Below, piece by piece: positions 1-5,760 of a DNA stretch of 9,239 nt. Location: contig JANJUH010000203.1 of the NCBI GenBank assembly GCA_024710675.1, positions 1-9,239 on the forward strand. Direction: 5' to 3'. This stretch comes from Lysobacterales bacterium. GTDB lineage: Bacteria > Pseudomonadota > Gammaproteobacteria > Xanthomonadales > SZUA-5. The stretch's first letter is position 1. Every line of letters starts with the position of its first letter. The position numbers and the translations under genes were made by a program. The notes under the pieces were generated by a model. That model was not told the DNA's origin. It searched no databases and was given only the letters and a program-made list of their open reading frames with translations.

Positions 1-13
1 AATCCGGACCCAC
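1..13 (-). repeat. truncated REP-like arm at window edge
   Basis: The first 13 bases, AATCCGGACCCAC, equal the last 13 bases of the minus-oriented arm seen at 3230-3253. They are therefore probably the right-hand end of another REP doublet whose body lies before the window. If so, the 3' flank of the SLC13 permease gene carries at least two such elements in a row, as the space between rpmA and obg does. The remainder cannot be seen, so the call rests on this short identity. Confidence 0.55.
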
Positions 14-30
14 CAGGGCGCGGCGAGCAT

Positions 31-114
31 GTGGGTCGGCATTCATGCCGACGCTCTGCCGCTTTTTCCTTTGCAGCCTGGCCTCGAAGAACGTCCGGAT
101 GAATCCGGATCCAC
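31..114. repeat. REP-doublet (REPIN-like) element A, 3' of the SLC13 permease
   Basis: Two inverted arms flank a 36-nt spacer. The left arm (31-54) has a GTGG head followed by the palindrome GTCGGCATTCATGCCGAC (7-bp stem, TTCA loop) and GC. The right arm (91-114) is the same design in inverse orientation, its palindrome reading GTCCGGATGAATCCGGAT with one terminal mismatch, then CCAC. The spacer is longer than in the copies at 3184-3341 (36 against 22 nt) but ends in the same GAAGA. The element ends 13 bp from the permease stop codon, a typical REP position at the 3' end of a gene. A GTRG head before a hairpin is the known recognition layout of REP-associated tyrosine transposases (RAYTs). 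No such gene is in the window, so mobilisation in trans is an inference. It may also protect or terminate the permease mRNA. Confidence 0.75.
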
Positions 115-127
115 CATGGCGGGTCGC

Positions 128-1957
128 TCAGAGCGGCCAGATCCAGAGCAGCATCGGCATTGCCACCGCCACGACCAGCACCTCCAGCGGCAGGCCCAGC
201 CGCCAGTAGTCGCCGAAGCGAAAGCCACCGGGGCCCAGGATCAATGTGTTGTTCTGGTGGCCGATCGGCGTCAGGAAGGCGCAGGATGCGCCGATCGCCA
301 CGGCCATCAGGAATGGATCGGCTGCCACGCCCAGGGTGCCTGAAATGCCGATCGCGATCGGACACATCACAGCCGCGGTGGCGGCGTTGTTCATTACATC
401 CGACAGGAACATCGTCACCACCAGTACCAGCGCGAGCGCGATCACCGGATCTCCGCCGGCGAGTGCGCCGAGCAGCCCGTCGGCGATCAGCCGCGCGGCG
501 CCGGTGTGTTCCATCGCGGCGGCCACCGGCATCAGGGCGGCGAGCAGGACGATCACCGGCCAGTCGATTGCGCCATACACGGCGCGCGGCGGCACCGTGC
601 GCAGGACCATCGAAGCCAGCACACCGAGGGCGAAGGAGAGCGCCGCGGGCAGTACGCCCAGGGCCACCAACGCGATCGCTGCGAACATCACCAGAGCCGA
701 CTTCAGCGCGCGGGCGCGATCCGGGATGCGCAGCGCGCGACCAGCCAGTGGCACGCAGCCGTAGTCGGACGCGAAGGCCTGGGTCGCCTCGGCATGGCCC
801 TGGATCAGCAAGAGGTCGCCCGCTTCCATCGGCGTCGAGCGCAGGCGCGCCAGCGAGCGCTTGCCCTGGCGTGAAATGGCCAGCAGGTTGAGCCCGTAGC
901 GCGAACGCAGCAGGATGTCGCTGGCGGTACGACCGGCCAACGCAGAGGCCGGAAGGACGACCAGCTCCGTCAGCAGGATGTCGTTGCCCTCGTCGCGGTT
1001 GCTGGCCTGATTGCGCCCCTCCTCCTCGGCGTCCGGATCGGCAGCCTCCGGACTTGCATCACCGGCGGGCTGCGCTTCCTCGAGCTTGACGCCCAGTTCG
1101 GCCAGCAGCGCGGCCAAGCTCTCGGCCTCGGCCTCGATCACCAGGATGTCGCCAGCTCGGACCTTCCGCCTTGGATGCGGGGCGACCATGCGGAACTCGT
1201 TGCGCACCAGACCGACGATCTGCGCGCCGGCCTGGTCGAGCATCGCCTCCACCTCGGCCAGTGTCCGCCCGACCGAGGAACTGTCCTCGGGCACGCGGAC
1301 CTCGGTGAGGTAGGCACCGGACTCGAAGCCCTCGATGCCAGAGCGCGCGCGTTCGGGTACCAGTCGCCAGCCGACGAGCACGATGAAGGCAACGCCTGCC
1401 GCCGCGACGGCAAGGCCGACCGGAGCGAAATCGAACATGCCAAAGGCTTCGCCCGATTGCTGCGCGCGGAATCCGCTCACGATCAGGTTGGGCGGCGTGC
1501 CGATCAGCGTCGTCATGCCGCCGAGGATGGTGCCGAAGGCGAGCGGCATCAGCACCTGGCCCGGCGTCCATCCGTGGCGGGCCGCGAAAGCGATGGCGAG
1601 CGGCATCAACAGCGCCATGGCTCCCACATTGTTCATCACGCTGGACAGCAGCGCCCCCAGCCCAACCAGGGCTGCAAGGCCCAGCAGGCGCGGTCCGCGC
1701 TGCGGCAATGCATGCCGGGCCAGCAGGTCGACCGCACCCGAATCCTGCAAGCCGCGGCTCAGCACGAGCACGCATGCGACCGTGATCACGGCCGGGTGAC
1801 CGAAGCCCGCGAACGCCTCGGCCGGGGCCACCAGACCCGTCAGCACGCAGGCAAAGAGCGCGCCCGCCGCGACCATGTCGTGGCGCCATCGCCCCCACAG
1901 GAACATGGCCACGGTCGCCGCGAGGATGATCAACAAGCTGAGCTGGGGTGCATCCAT
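128..1957 (-). CDS. SLC13-family permease with two RCK_C (TrkA-C) domains
   Basis: A 609-residue inner-membrane protein of the SLC13/DASS divalent-anion:Na+ symporter family. The family moves sulfate, dicarboxylates or similar anions; the substrate here cannot be told. About six hydrophobic segments occupy residues 6-200. Two RCK_C-like domains (about 212-292 and 327-402) are joined by an acidic, low-complexity linker (293-326). A second membrane half covers 418-606. Family signatures are visible in both halves: SSVMNNVGAMALLMP (105-119) and GTPPNLIVSG (153-162) in the first, SDVMNNAATAAVMCP (519-533) and TPIGHQNNTLILGPGG (563-578) in the second. These are the paired SNT-type re-entrant motifs that bind Na+ and substrate. 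The inserted RCK_C pair is typical of the large bacterial members (YfbS-like) and suggests ligand control. The start gives MDAPQLSLL; its Shine-Dalgarno is weak (AGGGA about 13 nt upstream). It lies 66 bp downstream of obg on the same strand, so co-transcription is possible. The family is certain, the substrate unknown. Confidence 0.9.
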   Translation of the reverse strand: MDAPQLSLLIILAATVAMFLWGRWRHDMVAAGALFACVLTGLVAPAEAFAGFGHPAVITVACVLVLSRGLQDSGAVDLLARHALPQRGPRLLGLAALVGLGALLSSVMNNVGAMALLMPLAIAFAARHGWTPGQVLMPLAFGTILGGMTTLIGTPPNLIVSGFRAQQSGEAFGMFDFAPVGLAVAAAGVAFIVLVGWRLVPERARSGIEGFESGAYLTEVRVPEDSSSVGRTLAEVEAMLDQAGAQIVGLVRNEFRMVAPHPRRKVRAGDILVIEAEAESLAALLAELGVKLEEAQPAGDASPEAADPDAEEEGRNQASNRDEGNDILLTELVVLPASALAGRTASDILLRSRYGLNLLAISRQGKRSLARLRSTPMEAGDLLLIQGHAEATQAFASDYGCVPLAGRALRIPDRARALKSALVMFAAIALVALGVLPAALSFALGVLASMVLRTVPPRAVYGAIDWPVIVLLAALMPVAAAMEHTGAARLIADGLLGALAGGDPVIALALVLVVTMFLSDVMNNAATAAVMCPIAIGISGTLGVAADPFLMAVAIGASCAFLTPIGHQNNTLILGPGGFRFGDYWRLGLPLEVLVVAVAMPMLLWIWPL

Positions 1958-2023
1958 CGGCGCGCTGGTCCCTGGTCCGCCCGGCCGCGAGAGAGGGCGA
2001 GTATCACCCGGAGACCGCGATCG

Positions 2024-3070
2024 TCAGTCGCTGCCCTCGTCTCCGGCATCCGCCGCGCGGCGCATCGTTTCGAGCGCCATCATGGTATCGAAGAGCAAGG
2101 CATCGAGACCCTCCCGCGCCAGGCCCGAGACGACGTAGACCGGACCCTTCCAGCGCAGGCTCTTCTTCAGCGCCTTGGCCTTGGCCTGCGCCTCGCCCTC
2201 GGGCAACAAGTCGGCCTTGTTGAGGACCAGCCAGCGCGGCTTTTCGATCAGCGAGGCATCGAAAGCCTTCAGTTCGCGCTCGATGGCGCGGACTTGTCGG
2301 CCCAGCGACTGACTCTCGTCGAAGGGCGCGACGTCGACCACGTGCCACAACAGGTGCGTGCGCTGCAGGTGCTTGAGAAAGTGCACACCCAGCCCCGCGC
2401 CTTCCGAAGCACCTTCGATCAAGCCCGGGATGTCGGCGACAACGAAGCTGCGATCGGTGTCGATGCGGACGACGCCGAGGTTGGGATGCAGCGTGGTGAA
2501 GGGGTAATCGGCGACCTTGGGTGTAGCCGCCGAGACAGCGCGGATCAGCGTCGACTTGCCGGCATTGGGAAATCCCAGCAGGCCCACGTCGGCCAGCACC
2601 TTCAGTTCCAGCGCCAGTTCGCGGACTTCACCCGGCGTGCCCGGCGTGGCCTTGCGCGGCGCGCGGTTGACCGAGCTCTTGAAGTGCACATTGCCCTTGC
2701 CGCCCTCGCCACCGCGGGCGACCAGCAGGCGTTCGCCATGACGGGTCAGGTCGCCGATCACCTCATCGGTCCCGGCATCCACGACGACGGTTCCGACCGG
2801 CACGCGGATCTCGAGATCCGCGCCACCCTTGCCGTAGCACTGCCGGCTCATGCCGTTCTGCCCGCGCTCGGCGCGGAACACGCGCTGGTGACGGAAGTCG
2901 ACCAGCGTGTTGAGACCCTCGTTCGCCACCAGCCAGATGCTGCCGCCATCGCCACCGTCGCCACCGTCCGGGCCACCGAGCGGGATGAACTTCTCGCGGC
3001 GGAAACTGATCGCGCCGTTGCCGCCCTTGCCGGCGTGGACTTCGATGCGGGCTTCGTCGACGAATTTCAT
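2024..3070 (-). CDS. obg: Obg/CgtA GTPase, ribosome-assembly factor
   Basis: A 348-residue Obg GTPase, which acts in the cytoplasm in late 50S subunit assembly and in stress and cell-cycle control. The glycine-rich Obg fold covers residues 1-158 (MKFVDEARIEVHAGKGGNG start, then GGPDGGDGGDGGSIW at 32-46). The G domain follows: G1 GFPNAGKS (166-173), switch I YPFTTLHPNLG (189-199), G3 DIPG (213-216), G4 NKAD (284-287) and a G5-like SGLAREG (315-321). The C-terminus is short and acidic (GDEGSD), without the longer tail of E. coli ObgE (390 aa). An in-frame ATG 24 codons upstream (3142) exists, but MKFVDEARIEVHAG is the universal family start, so 3070 is chosen. No strong Shine-Dalgarno is seen (only a GAG near the ATG). 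It follows rplU-rpmA in the usual order, but a terminator and two REP doublets intervene, so it probably has its own promoter, which I could not identify. Confidence 0.97.
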   Translation of the reverse strand: MKFVDEARIEVHAGKGGNGAISFRREKFIPLGGPDGGDGGDGGSIWLVANEGLNTLVDFRHQRVFRAERGQNGMSRQCYGKGGADLEIRVPVGTVVVDAGTDEVIGDLTRHGERLLVARGGEGGKGNVHFKSSVNRAPRKATPGTPGEVRELALELKVLADVGLLGFPNAGKSTLIRAVSAATPKVADYPFTTLHPNLGVVRIDTDRSFVVADIPGLIEGASEGAGLGVHFLKHLQRTHLLWHVVDVAPFDESQSLGRQVRAIERELKAFDASLIEKPRWLVLNKADLLPEGEAQAKAKALKKSLRWKGPVYVVSGLAREGLDALLFDTMMALETMRRAADAGDEGSD

Positions 3071-3183
3071 GGGCGGGCTCGTGTGGGGTGGGCTGGCGGG
3101 CGCTTCGGGAACTGCGTGGCGTGCGGAACCCGGGAAGAGCATCGCACCGGTGGGGGCGCGAGGCTATCGCCGAGCGGGAAGAT

Positions 3184-3253
3184 GTGGGTCGGGATTCATC
3201 CCGACGCTTTTGGGCGGGCTGCCTGAAGAGCGTCCGGATGAATCCGGACCCAC
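3184..3253. repeat. REP-doublet (REPIN-like) element B1
   Basis: A 70-bp element. The left arm (3184-3207) is a GTGG head, the palindrome GTCGGGATTCATCCCGAC, then GC. A 22-nt spacer (3208-3229) follows. The right arm (3230-3253) is the inverse of GTGG plus GTCCGGATTCATCCGGAC plus GC. Within each arm 7 bp pair around a TTCA loop. The two arms differ at exactly two positions, stem positions 4 and 15, which pair with each other (G-C in one arm, C-G in the other), so the fold is kept. The arms can also pair with each other to form one long cruciform. This is the best preserved copy in the window. It sits between the rpmA terminator and obg. Confidence 0.8.
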
Positions 3254-3272
3254 ATCGGAATCCGGCCCCTGG

Positions 3273-3341
3273 GTGGGTCGGGTTCATCCCGACGCTTCCG
3301 GGCGGGCCTCCTGAAGAGCGTCCGCATGAATCCGGACCCAC
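3273..3341. repeat. REP-doublet (REPIN-like) element B2
   Basis: A 69-bp element of the same family, 19 bp after B1 in the same orientation, start-to-start distance 89 bp. The left arm (3273-3295) has lost one A next to the loop, giving GTCGGGTTCATCCCGAC (6-bp stem, 5-nt loop). The right arm (3318-3341) carries one uncompensated change (GTCCGCATGAATCCGGAC), making a C-C mismatch in the stem. The spacer (3296-3317) is 22 nt like that of B1 and shares GGGCGGGC and CCTGAAGA with it. The tandem arrangement suggests either local duplication with later decay or repeated insertion at the same site. Confidence 0.78.
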
Positions 3342-3360
3342 ATCCGGACTCGCAGGCCCT

Positions 3361-3391
3361 GCAAACGAAAAGCCCCGCACGCGGCGGGGCT
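3361..3391 (-). terminator. intrinsic terminator after rplU-rpmA
   Basis: Read on the minus strand, 23 bp after the rpmA stop, there is a perfect 8-bp stem AGCCCCGC / GCGGGGCT (3384-3391 with 3371-3378) around a 5-nt loop, followed by TTTTCGTTTGC. This is the classic Rho-independent layout: a GC-rich hairpin then a U-tract. It should end the rplU-rpmA transcript before obg. The U-tract is interrupted by CG after four T, so termination may be partial. Confidence 0.85.
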
Positions 3392-3414
3392 GATCGCTAC
3401 GCGGGAGGGGCTTC

Positions 3415-3672
3415 TCAGCCGCCGACCACGCTCACCATGCGGCGATTGAAGGGGCCGCCGACCTTGAACTCGATCTTGCCATCCGTCAGTGCGAACAGCG
3501 TGTGGTCACGGCCCATGCCGACATTCTTGCCGGGATGGAAGCGCGTGCCGCGCTGGCGGACGATGATGTTGCCGGCCTCGACGACCTGACCACCGAAGAG
3601 CTTGACGCCCAGGTACTTCGGGTTGGAGTCGCGGCCGTTGCGCGTGGAGCCGCCTGCTTTCTTGTGTGCCAT
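3415..3672 (-). CDS. rpmA: 50S ribosomal protein L27
   Basis: An 85-residue bL27, a 50S subunit protein whose N-terminal tail reaches toward the peptidyl-transferase centre and the P-site tRNA. The family start MAHKKAGGSTRNGRDS is intact, followed by the conserved NPKYLGVKLFGGQ and the IVRQRGTRFHPGKNVGMGRDHTLFA block to residue 62. Length equals the usual 84-85 residues. There is no N-terminal extension of the cleaved Firmicutes type. Its ATG is preceded by GGGAG with 7-nt spacing. It begins 17 bp after the rplU stop on the same strand and surely shares its transcript; an intrinsic terminator follows 23 bp downstream. Confidence 0.99.
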   Translation of the reverse strand: MAHKKAGGSTRNGRDSNPKYLGVKLFGGQVVEAGNIIVRQRGTRFHPGKNVGMGRDHTLFALTDGKIEFKVGGPFNRRMVSVVGG

Positions 3673-3689
3673 GACTTATCTCCCGATCC

Positions 3690-4001
3690 TCAGGCCTGGA
3701 TGCCCGTGATCTCGATCTCGGTGTAATGCTGGCGGTGTCCCATCTGCTTGCGATGGTGCTTGCGCCGGCGGAAGTGCACGATGCGGACCTTGTCCGCGCG
3801 ACCATGGCCCTTGACGGTGGCGGCGACCTTCGCGCCATCGACCAGCGGGGCACCGACCGACACCTTGTCGCCATCGGCGACGAGCATCACCTGGTCCAAC
3901 TCGATGGCGTCGCCGGCGGCAACGTCGAGCTTCTCGATCCTGAGAACGTCACCCGGGGCGGCACGATACTGCTTGCCTCCGGTGGCAAATACGGCGTACA
4001 T
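3690..4001 (-). CDS. rplU: 50S ribosomal protein L21
   Basis: A 103-residue bL21, the usual length, an early-assembling 23S rRNA-binding protein of the 50S subunit. The start MYAVFATGGKQYR (1-13) and the basic signature KVRIVHFRRRKHHRKQMGHRQ (71-91) ending in YTEIEITGI are diagnostic. It is the first gene of the rplU-rpmA unit, 17 bp before rpmA. A sigma-70-like promoter lies at 4041-4069, giving a predicted leader of about 33 nt, and a GAGGT Shine-Dalgarno lies 6 nt before the ATG. No leader binding site for a ribosomal protein is obvious. Confidence 0.99.
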   Translation of the reverse strand: MYAVFATGGKQYRAAPGDVLRIEKLDVAAGDAIELDQVMLVADGDKVSVGAPLVDGAKVAATVKGHGRADKVRIVHFRRRKHHRKQMGHRQHYTEIEITGIQA

Positions 4002-4012
4002 GAGGTGACCTC
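4002..4012 (-). promoter_or_regulatory. rplU ribosome-binding site inside an 11-bp palindrome
   Basis: The 11 bases immediately before the rplU ATG form GAGGT-N-ACCTC, an interrupted palindrome. On the mRNA the first half GAGGT is the Shine-Dalgarno sequence, 6 nt from the ATG. A one-base loop cannot fold as a simple RNA hairpin, so local sequestration is unlikely; dimerisation or protein binding is conceivable but unsupported. Confidence 0.6.
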
Positions 4013-4040
4013 GTCCGCTGAGTTACGAAAAAGGAGCGGG

Positions 4041-4069
4041 AGCATAACCGGCGCTGGCATGCTGGTCAA
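4041..4069 (-). promoter_or_regulatory. sigma-70-type promoter of rplU-rpmA
   Basis: On the minus strand TTGACC (4064-4069) is followed after exactly 17 bp by TATGCT (4041-4046). That is 5 of 6 matches to the -35 consensus and 4 of 6 to the -10, with optimal spacing. Transcription would start near 4034, giving a leader of about 33 nt with an optimally placed Shine-Dalgarno. This is the most convincing promoter in the window, as expected for a ribosomal-protein operon. Confidence 0.75.
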
Positions 4070-4095
4070 TGAACCGCTGAAAAGGGGTTGGACTT

Positions 4096-4125
4096 TTGAC
4101 ATCAGGCATCGACCCGCATCACGAT
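4096..4125 (+). promoter_or_regulatory. possible promoter of the PilZ gene
   Basis: A perfect -35 hexamer TTGACA (4096-4101) is followed after 18 bp by CACGAT (4120-4125), only 3 of 6 matches to a -10. An alternative -10 is TAGAGT (4146-4151), without a fitting -35. The -35 hexamers of this and the rplU promoter lie 26 bp apart back to back, so the two promoters may affect each other. Weak call. Confidence 0.35.
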
Positions 4126-4168
4126 CCACGGCTGTGAAGGCAGGCTAGAGTGGGAGTCGACCTCAGCG

Positions 4169-4534
4169 ATGGACAAGCCTGATCCGATGGGACATGTCGT
4201 GCTGGACCGCCGCCAGGACCCGCGCTTTCCAGTCAGCGGGCGCTTCCGCAGTCTTGCGCCACCCGGACTCTCGGGCCATGTCGCCGACGTTTCGCTGAAC
4301 GGTGCGCGCCTGCGCTGCGAGAACAAGCCCGAATTGACACTCGATGCCCAGACCGAGTGGCTGGTCGAACTCACCGAAGGCGCCCCCTTCGCCGTGAAGG
4401 CGCGGGTGGCCCACCTCGACGGCCATGAGGTGGGCATCGAGTTCGAGGAAATGGCGTCCAAGGCCCTCGAGGAATTGGCCGAACGCATCGAGGCACTGCG
4501 GCGCGCTGCGCTGCCGATCAGCGACGGTGGCTGA
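4169..4534 (+). CDS. PilZ-domain protein (cyclic-di-GMP receptor)
   Basis: A 121-residue single-domain cytoplasmic PilZ protein. Both ligand motifs are present: RxxxR as R15-QDP-R19 and DxSxxG as D40-V-S42-LN-G45, so it should bind c-di-GMP rather than be a degenerate PilZ. The motif is followed by the usual beta-barrel sequence (ARLRCEN, WLVELTEGAPFAVKARVAHLDGHEVGIEFEE) and a C-terminal helix (about 92-113). The DRRQDPRFPV start is typical of short stand-alone PilZ adaptors. No effector domain is fused, so the output (motility, pili, exopolysaccharide) cannot be read from the gene or its neighbours. The ATG at 4169 has GGGAG 12 nt upstream, rather far; the in-frame ATG at 4187 would also keep the domain whole. 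Transcribed divergently from rplU and convergently with the EamA exporter gene. Confidence 0.9.
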   Translation: MDKPDPMGHVVLDRRQDPRFPVSGRFRSLAPPGLSGHVADVSLNGARLRCENKPELTLDAQTEWLVELTEGAPFAVKARVAHLDGHEVGIEFEEMASKALEELAERIEALRRAALPISDGG

Positions 4535-4575
4535 GCAGCTTCAGGTCCTCGCCGATGGCAACGAGCGGGGCGGCC

Positions 4576-4651
4576 GTAGGTGCTGGTGAGCGCAGCGAAC
4601 CGCACCGCGTCCCGAATCGAAGCCTCGCTCGCTGCGCTCAGCACACCCTAC
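4576..4651. repeat. GTAG-headed REP-like inverted repeat
   Basis: A 76-bp imperfect inverted repeat between two convergent genes, starting GTAGG and ending CCTAC. Both arms share TGAGCGCAGCGA (left 4587-4598, right in reverse complement). The left arm also folds on itself: GGTGC (4579-4583) pairs with GCACC (4602-4606) and GGT with ACC after a bulged T. A GTAG head before an imperfect hairpin is the layout of REP families such as the SMAG elements of Stenotrophomonas. The sequence differs from the GTGG-headed doublets elsewhere here, so it is a second family. It ends 8 bp from the EamA gene stop and could act as a transcription barrier between the convergent genes; no T-tract supports a standard terminator. 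Confidence 0.6.
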
Positions 4652-4659
4652 GACAAACG

Positions 4660-5532
4660 CTACGACGCACCCTGCGCCGCACGCCGGCCGCGCCACTGCA
4701 AGACCGCGACCGCCGACAGGATCACGGCCATGCCGGCGATCAGCGTCGGGGTGAGCGCCTCGGCCCCCAGCGCCCAGCCGAGCAGCACGGCGATCACCGG
4801 ATTGACGTAAGCGAAACTGCCCGCGCGCGCCGGGTGCCAGACCCGTGCCAGGTACTGGTAGGACGCGAAAGCGATCACGGAACCGCCAATCACCAGATAG
4901 AGCGCGGCCAGCCAGGCGCGCTCACCGACCTCCCCTGAATGGGTGAACTCGCCCACGCTGCCCGCCAGCGAGACACCGAGGACGCCGCTCGCCAGCATCT
5001 GCACGCCGGCATTGGCGTACAGCCCGCCGGAGCGCACATGGCGCACCTGGTGCAGCGAGGCCCAGCACCAGGCCACAGGCATCGCCGCGCAGATCAGGGC
5101 CGGCACCGGATCGATGCCGCCGCCGGCATCCGGCCGCGAGACGATCGCCACGCCCAGGAAGCCGAGCAGCACGGCCACCCAGCCGGCCGCTGGCAGCGGT
5201 TCGCTGCGGAGGGTCATCAGCGCCATCCAGATCGGGATCGGCGCCTGCAGTACCGCGCCCACACCGGACGGAATGTAAAGCAGGGTCCAGGCGGTGACCA
5301 CATTGGCCACGCCCGCCATGATCACCCCGGAGAGCAGCAGCGAGGGCAGGTGCCGGCGCTCGACGAAGCGTTCGCTGCGCAGGCGGGCGATCACGATGCA
5401 AATCACGCCCGCGGCAAGGAAGCGAACCGCTGCGAGCCCCAGAGGAGTGAAGTCGACGAGCGCCCATTTGTGCGCCAGCCAGGTCGATCCCCAGATCAGG
5501 CTGCAGGCGGCAAAGGCGAGCCATGGGAGCAT
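4660..5532 (-). CDS. EamA-family (DMT superfamily) transporter
   Basis: A 290-residue inner-membrane protein with ten hydrophobic segments in two EamA repeats (about 5-133 and 145-280), the standard 10-TM drug/metabolite transporter build. The first repeat opens with LIWGSTWLAHKWAL (12-25) and has the AAVRFLAAG segment (34-42); the second has SYQYLARVWHPARAGSFAYV (224-243) and NPVIAVLLGWALGAEALTP (244-262). Relatives (RhaT, YedA, RarD types) export amino acids or other small metabolites; the substrate cannot be told. The start codon at 5532 gives MLPWLAFAACSLIWG with the first TM beginning at once, as usual. No good Shine-Dalgarno or promoter is seen upstream. The gene is convergent with the PilZ gene, divergent from xth and probably monocistronic. 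Confidence 0.93.
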   Translation of the reverse strand: MLPWLAFAACSLIWGSTWLAHKWALVDFTPLGLAAVRFLAAGVICIVIARLRSERFVERRHLPSLLLSGVIMAGVANVVTAWTLLYIPSGVGAVLQAPIPIWMALMTLRSEPLPAAGWVAVLLGFLGVAIVSRPDAGGGIDPVPALICAAMPVAWCWASLHQVRHVRSGGLYANAGVQMLASGVLGVSLAGSVGEFTHSGEVGERAWLAALYLVIGGSVIAFASYQYLARVWHPARAGSFAYVNPVIAVLLGWALGAEALTPTLIAGMAVILSAVAVLQWRGRRAAQGAS

Positions 5533-5619
5533 GGGTGCGCAGGCGACGGGCGGGGTAGCGAGTCTGCCTCAGCGCGCGACGGGAGAATTCGGGCGAAATG
5601 GGGGCGGTACTGGAGAAGA

Positions 5620-5760
5620 GCGGGGCTGGGGGCTGGGGCGCATGATCGACGACTTCCAGAATTCCACGATAGTCCGCGACCGCTTCGGCGCACGCGGCCG
5701 AGCAAGGCACTCGTCAGGGACTTCAGCGCACTCGCCCCAGCCCCCAGTCTCCAGCCCCGC
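5620..5760. repeat. G-rich heptad inverted repeat
   Basis: The left arm (5620-5640) reads GCGGGGCT, GGGGGCT, GGGGCG. The right arm (5733-5760, reverse complement) reads GCGGGGCT, GGAGACT, GGGGGCT, GGGGCG. The two are identical except that the right arm holds one extra heptad (GGAGACT). They are separated by 92 bp. The arms are thus short arrays of a GGRGRCT heptad in inverse orientation. With the nearby GGGGG at 5600-5604, the left arm gives four G-runs on the plus strand and the right arm gives G-runs on the minus strand, so either could form a G-quadruplex. No coding or transposase relation is visible. Confidence 0.6.

Larger units (their letters stand above)
3071..3414. other. 344-bp rpmA-obg intergenic region
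   Basis: This stretch lies between rpmA and obg, both on the minus strand. Read from rpmA it holds an intrinsic terminator (3361-3391), two tandem REP-like doublets (3273-3341 and 3184-3253), then about 113 bp of G/C-rich sequence (3071-3183) before the obg ATG. I found no convincing -35/-10 pair for obg in that last part, although logic requires a promoter or substantial read-through. Short frames that read through the doublets (for example one beginning MWVGIHPDAFG near 3182) are translations of the repeat and not genes. Confidence 0.7.

Noticed and set aside
29..343. Small plus-strand frame beginning MWVGIHADALP
   Set aside because: Its start is a translation of the REP doublet and the remainder is antisense to the permease gene. 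Similar WVGIHPDA/DESGPT peptides appear from the doublets at 3184-3341, so these are repeat artefacts.
3071..3142. Upstream in-frame ATG of obg adding 24 residues
   Set aside because: The Obg family starts at MKFVDEARIEV; the added MLFPGSARHAVPEAP stretch has no family match and lies in noncoding-like sequence.
1175..3226. 683-residue plus-strand open frame across the SLC13, obg and intergenic region
   Set aside because: It is antisense to two clearly recognised genes, its product is low-complexity H/R/A/Q-rich without domains, and long antisense frames are expected at this GC content. Its end is a translation of the REP doublet.
3184..3341. CRISPR array
   Set aside because: The repeats are inverted doublets with similar, not unique, 22-nt spacers, only two copies, and no cas genes.
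4002..4012. RNA hairpin hiding the rplU Shine-Dalgarno
   Set aside because: The palindrome leaves only a one-base loop, which cannot form a stable intramolecular hairpin.
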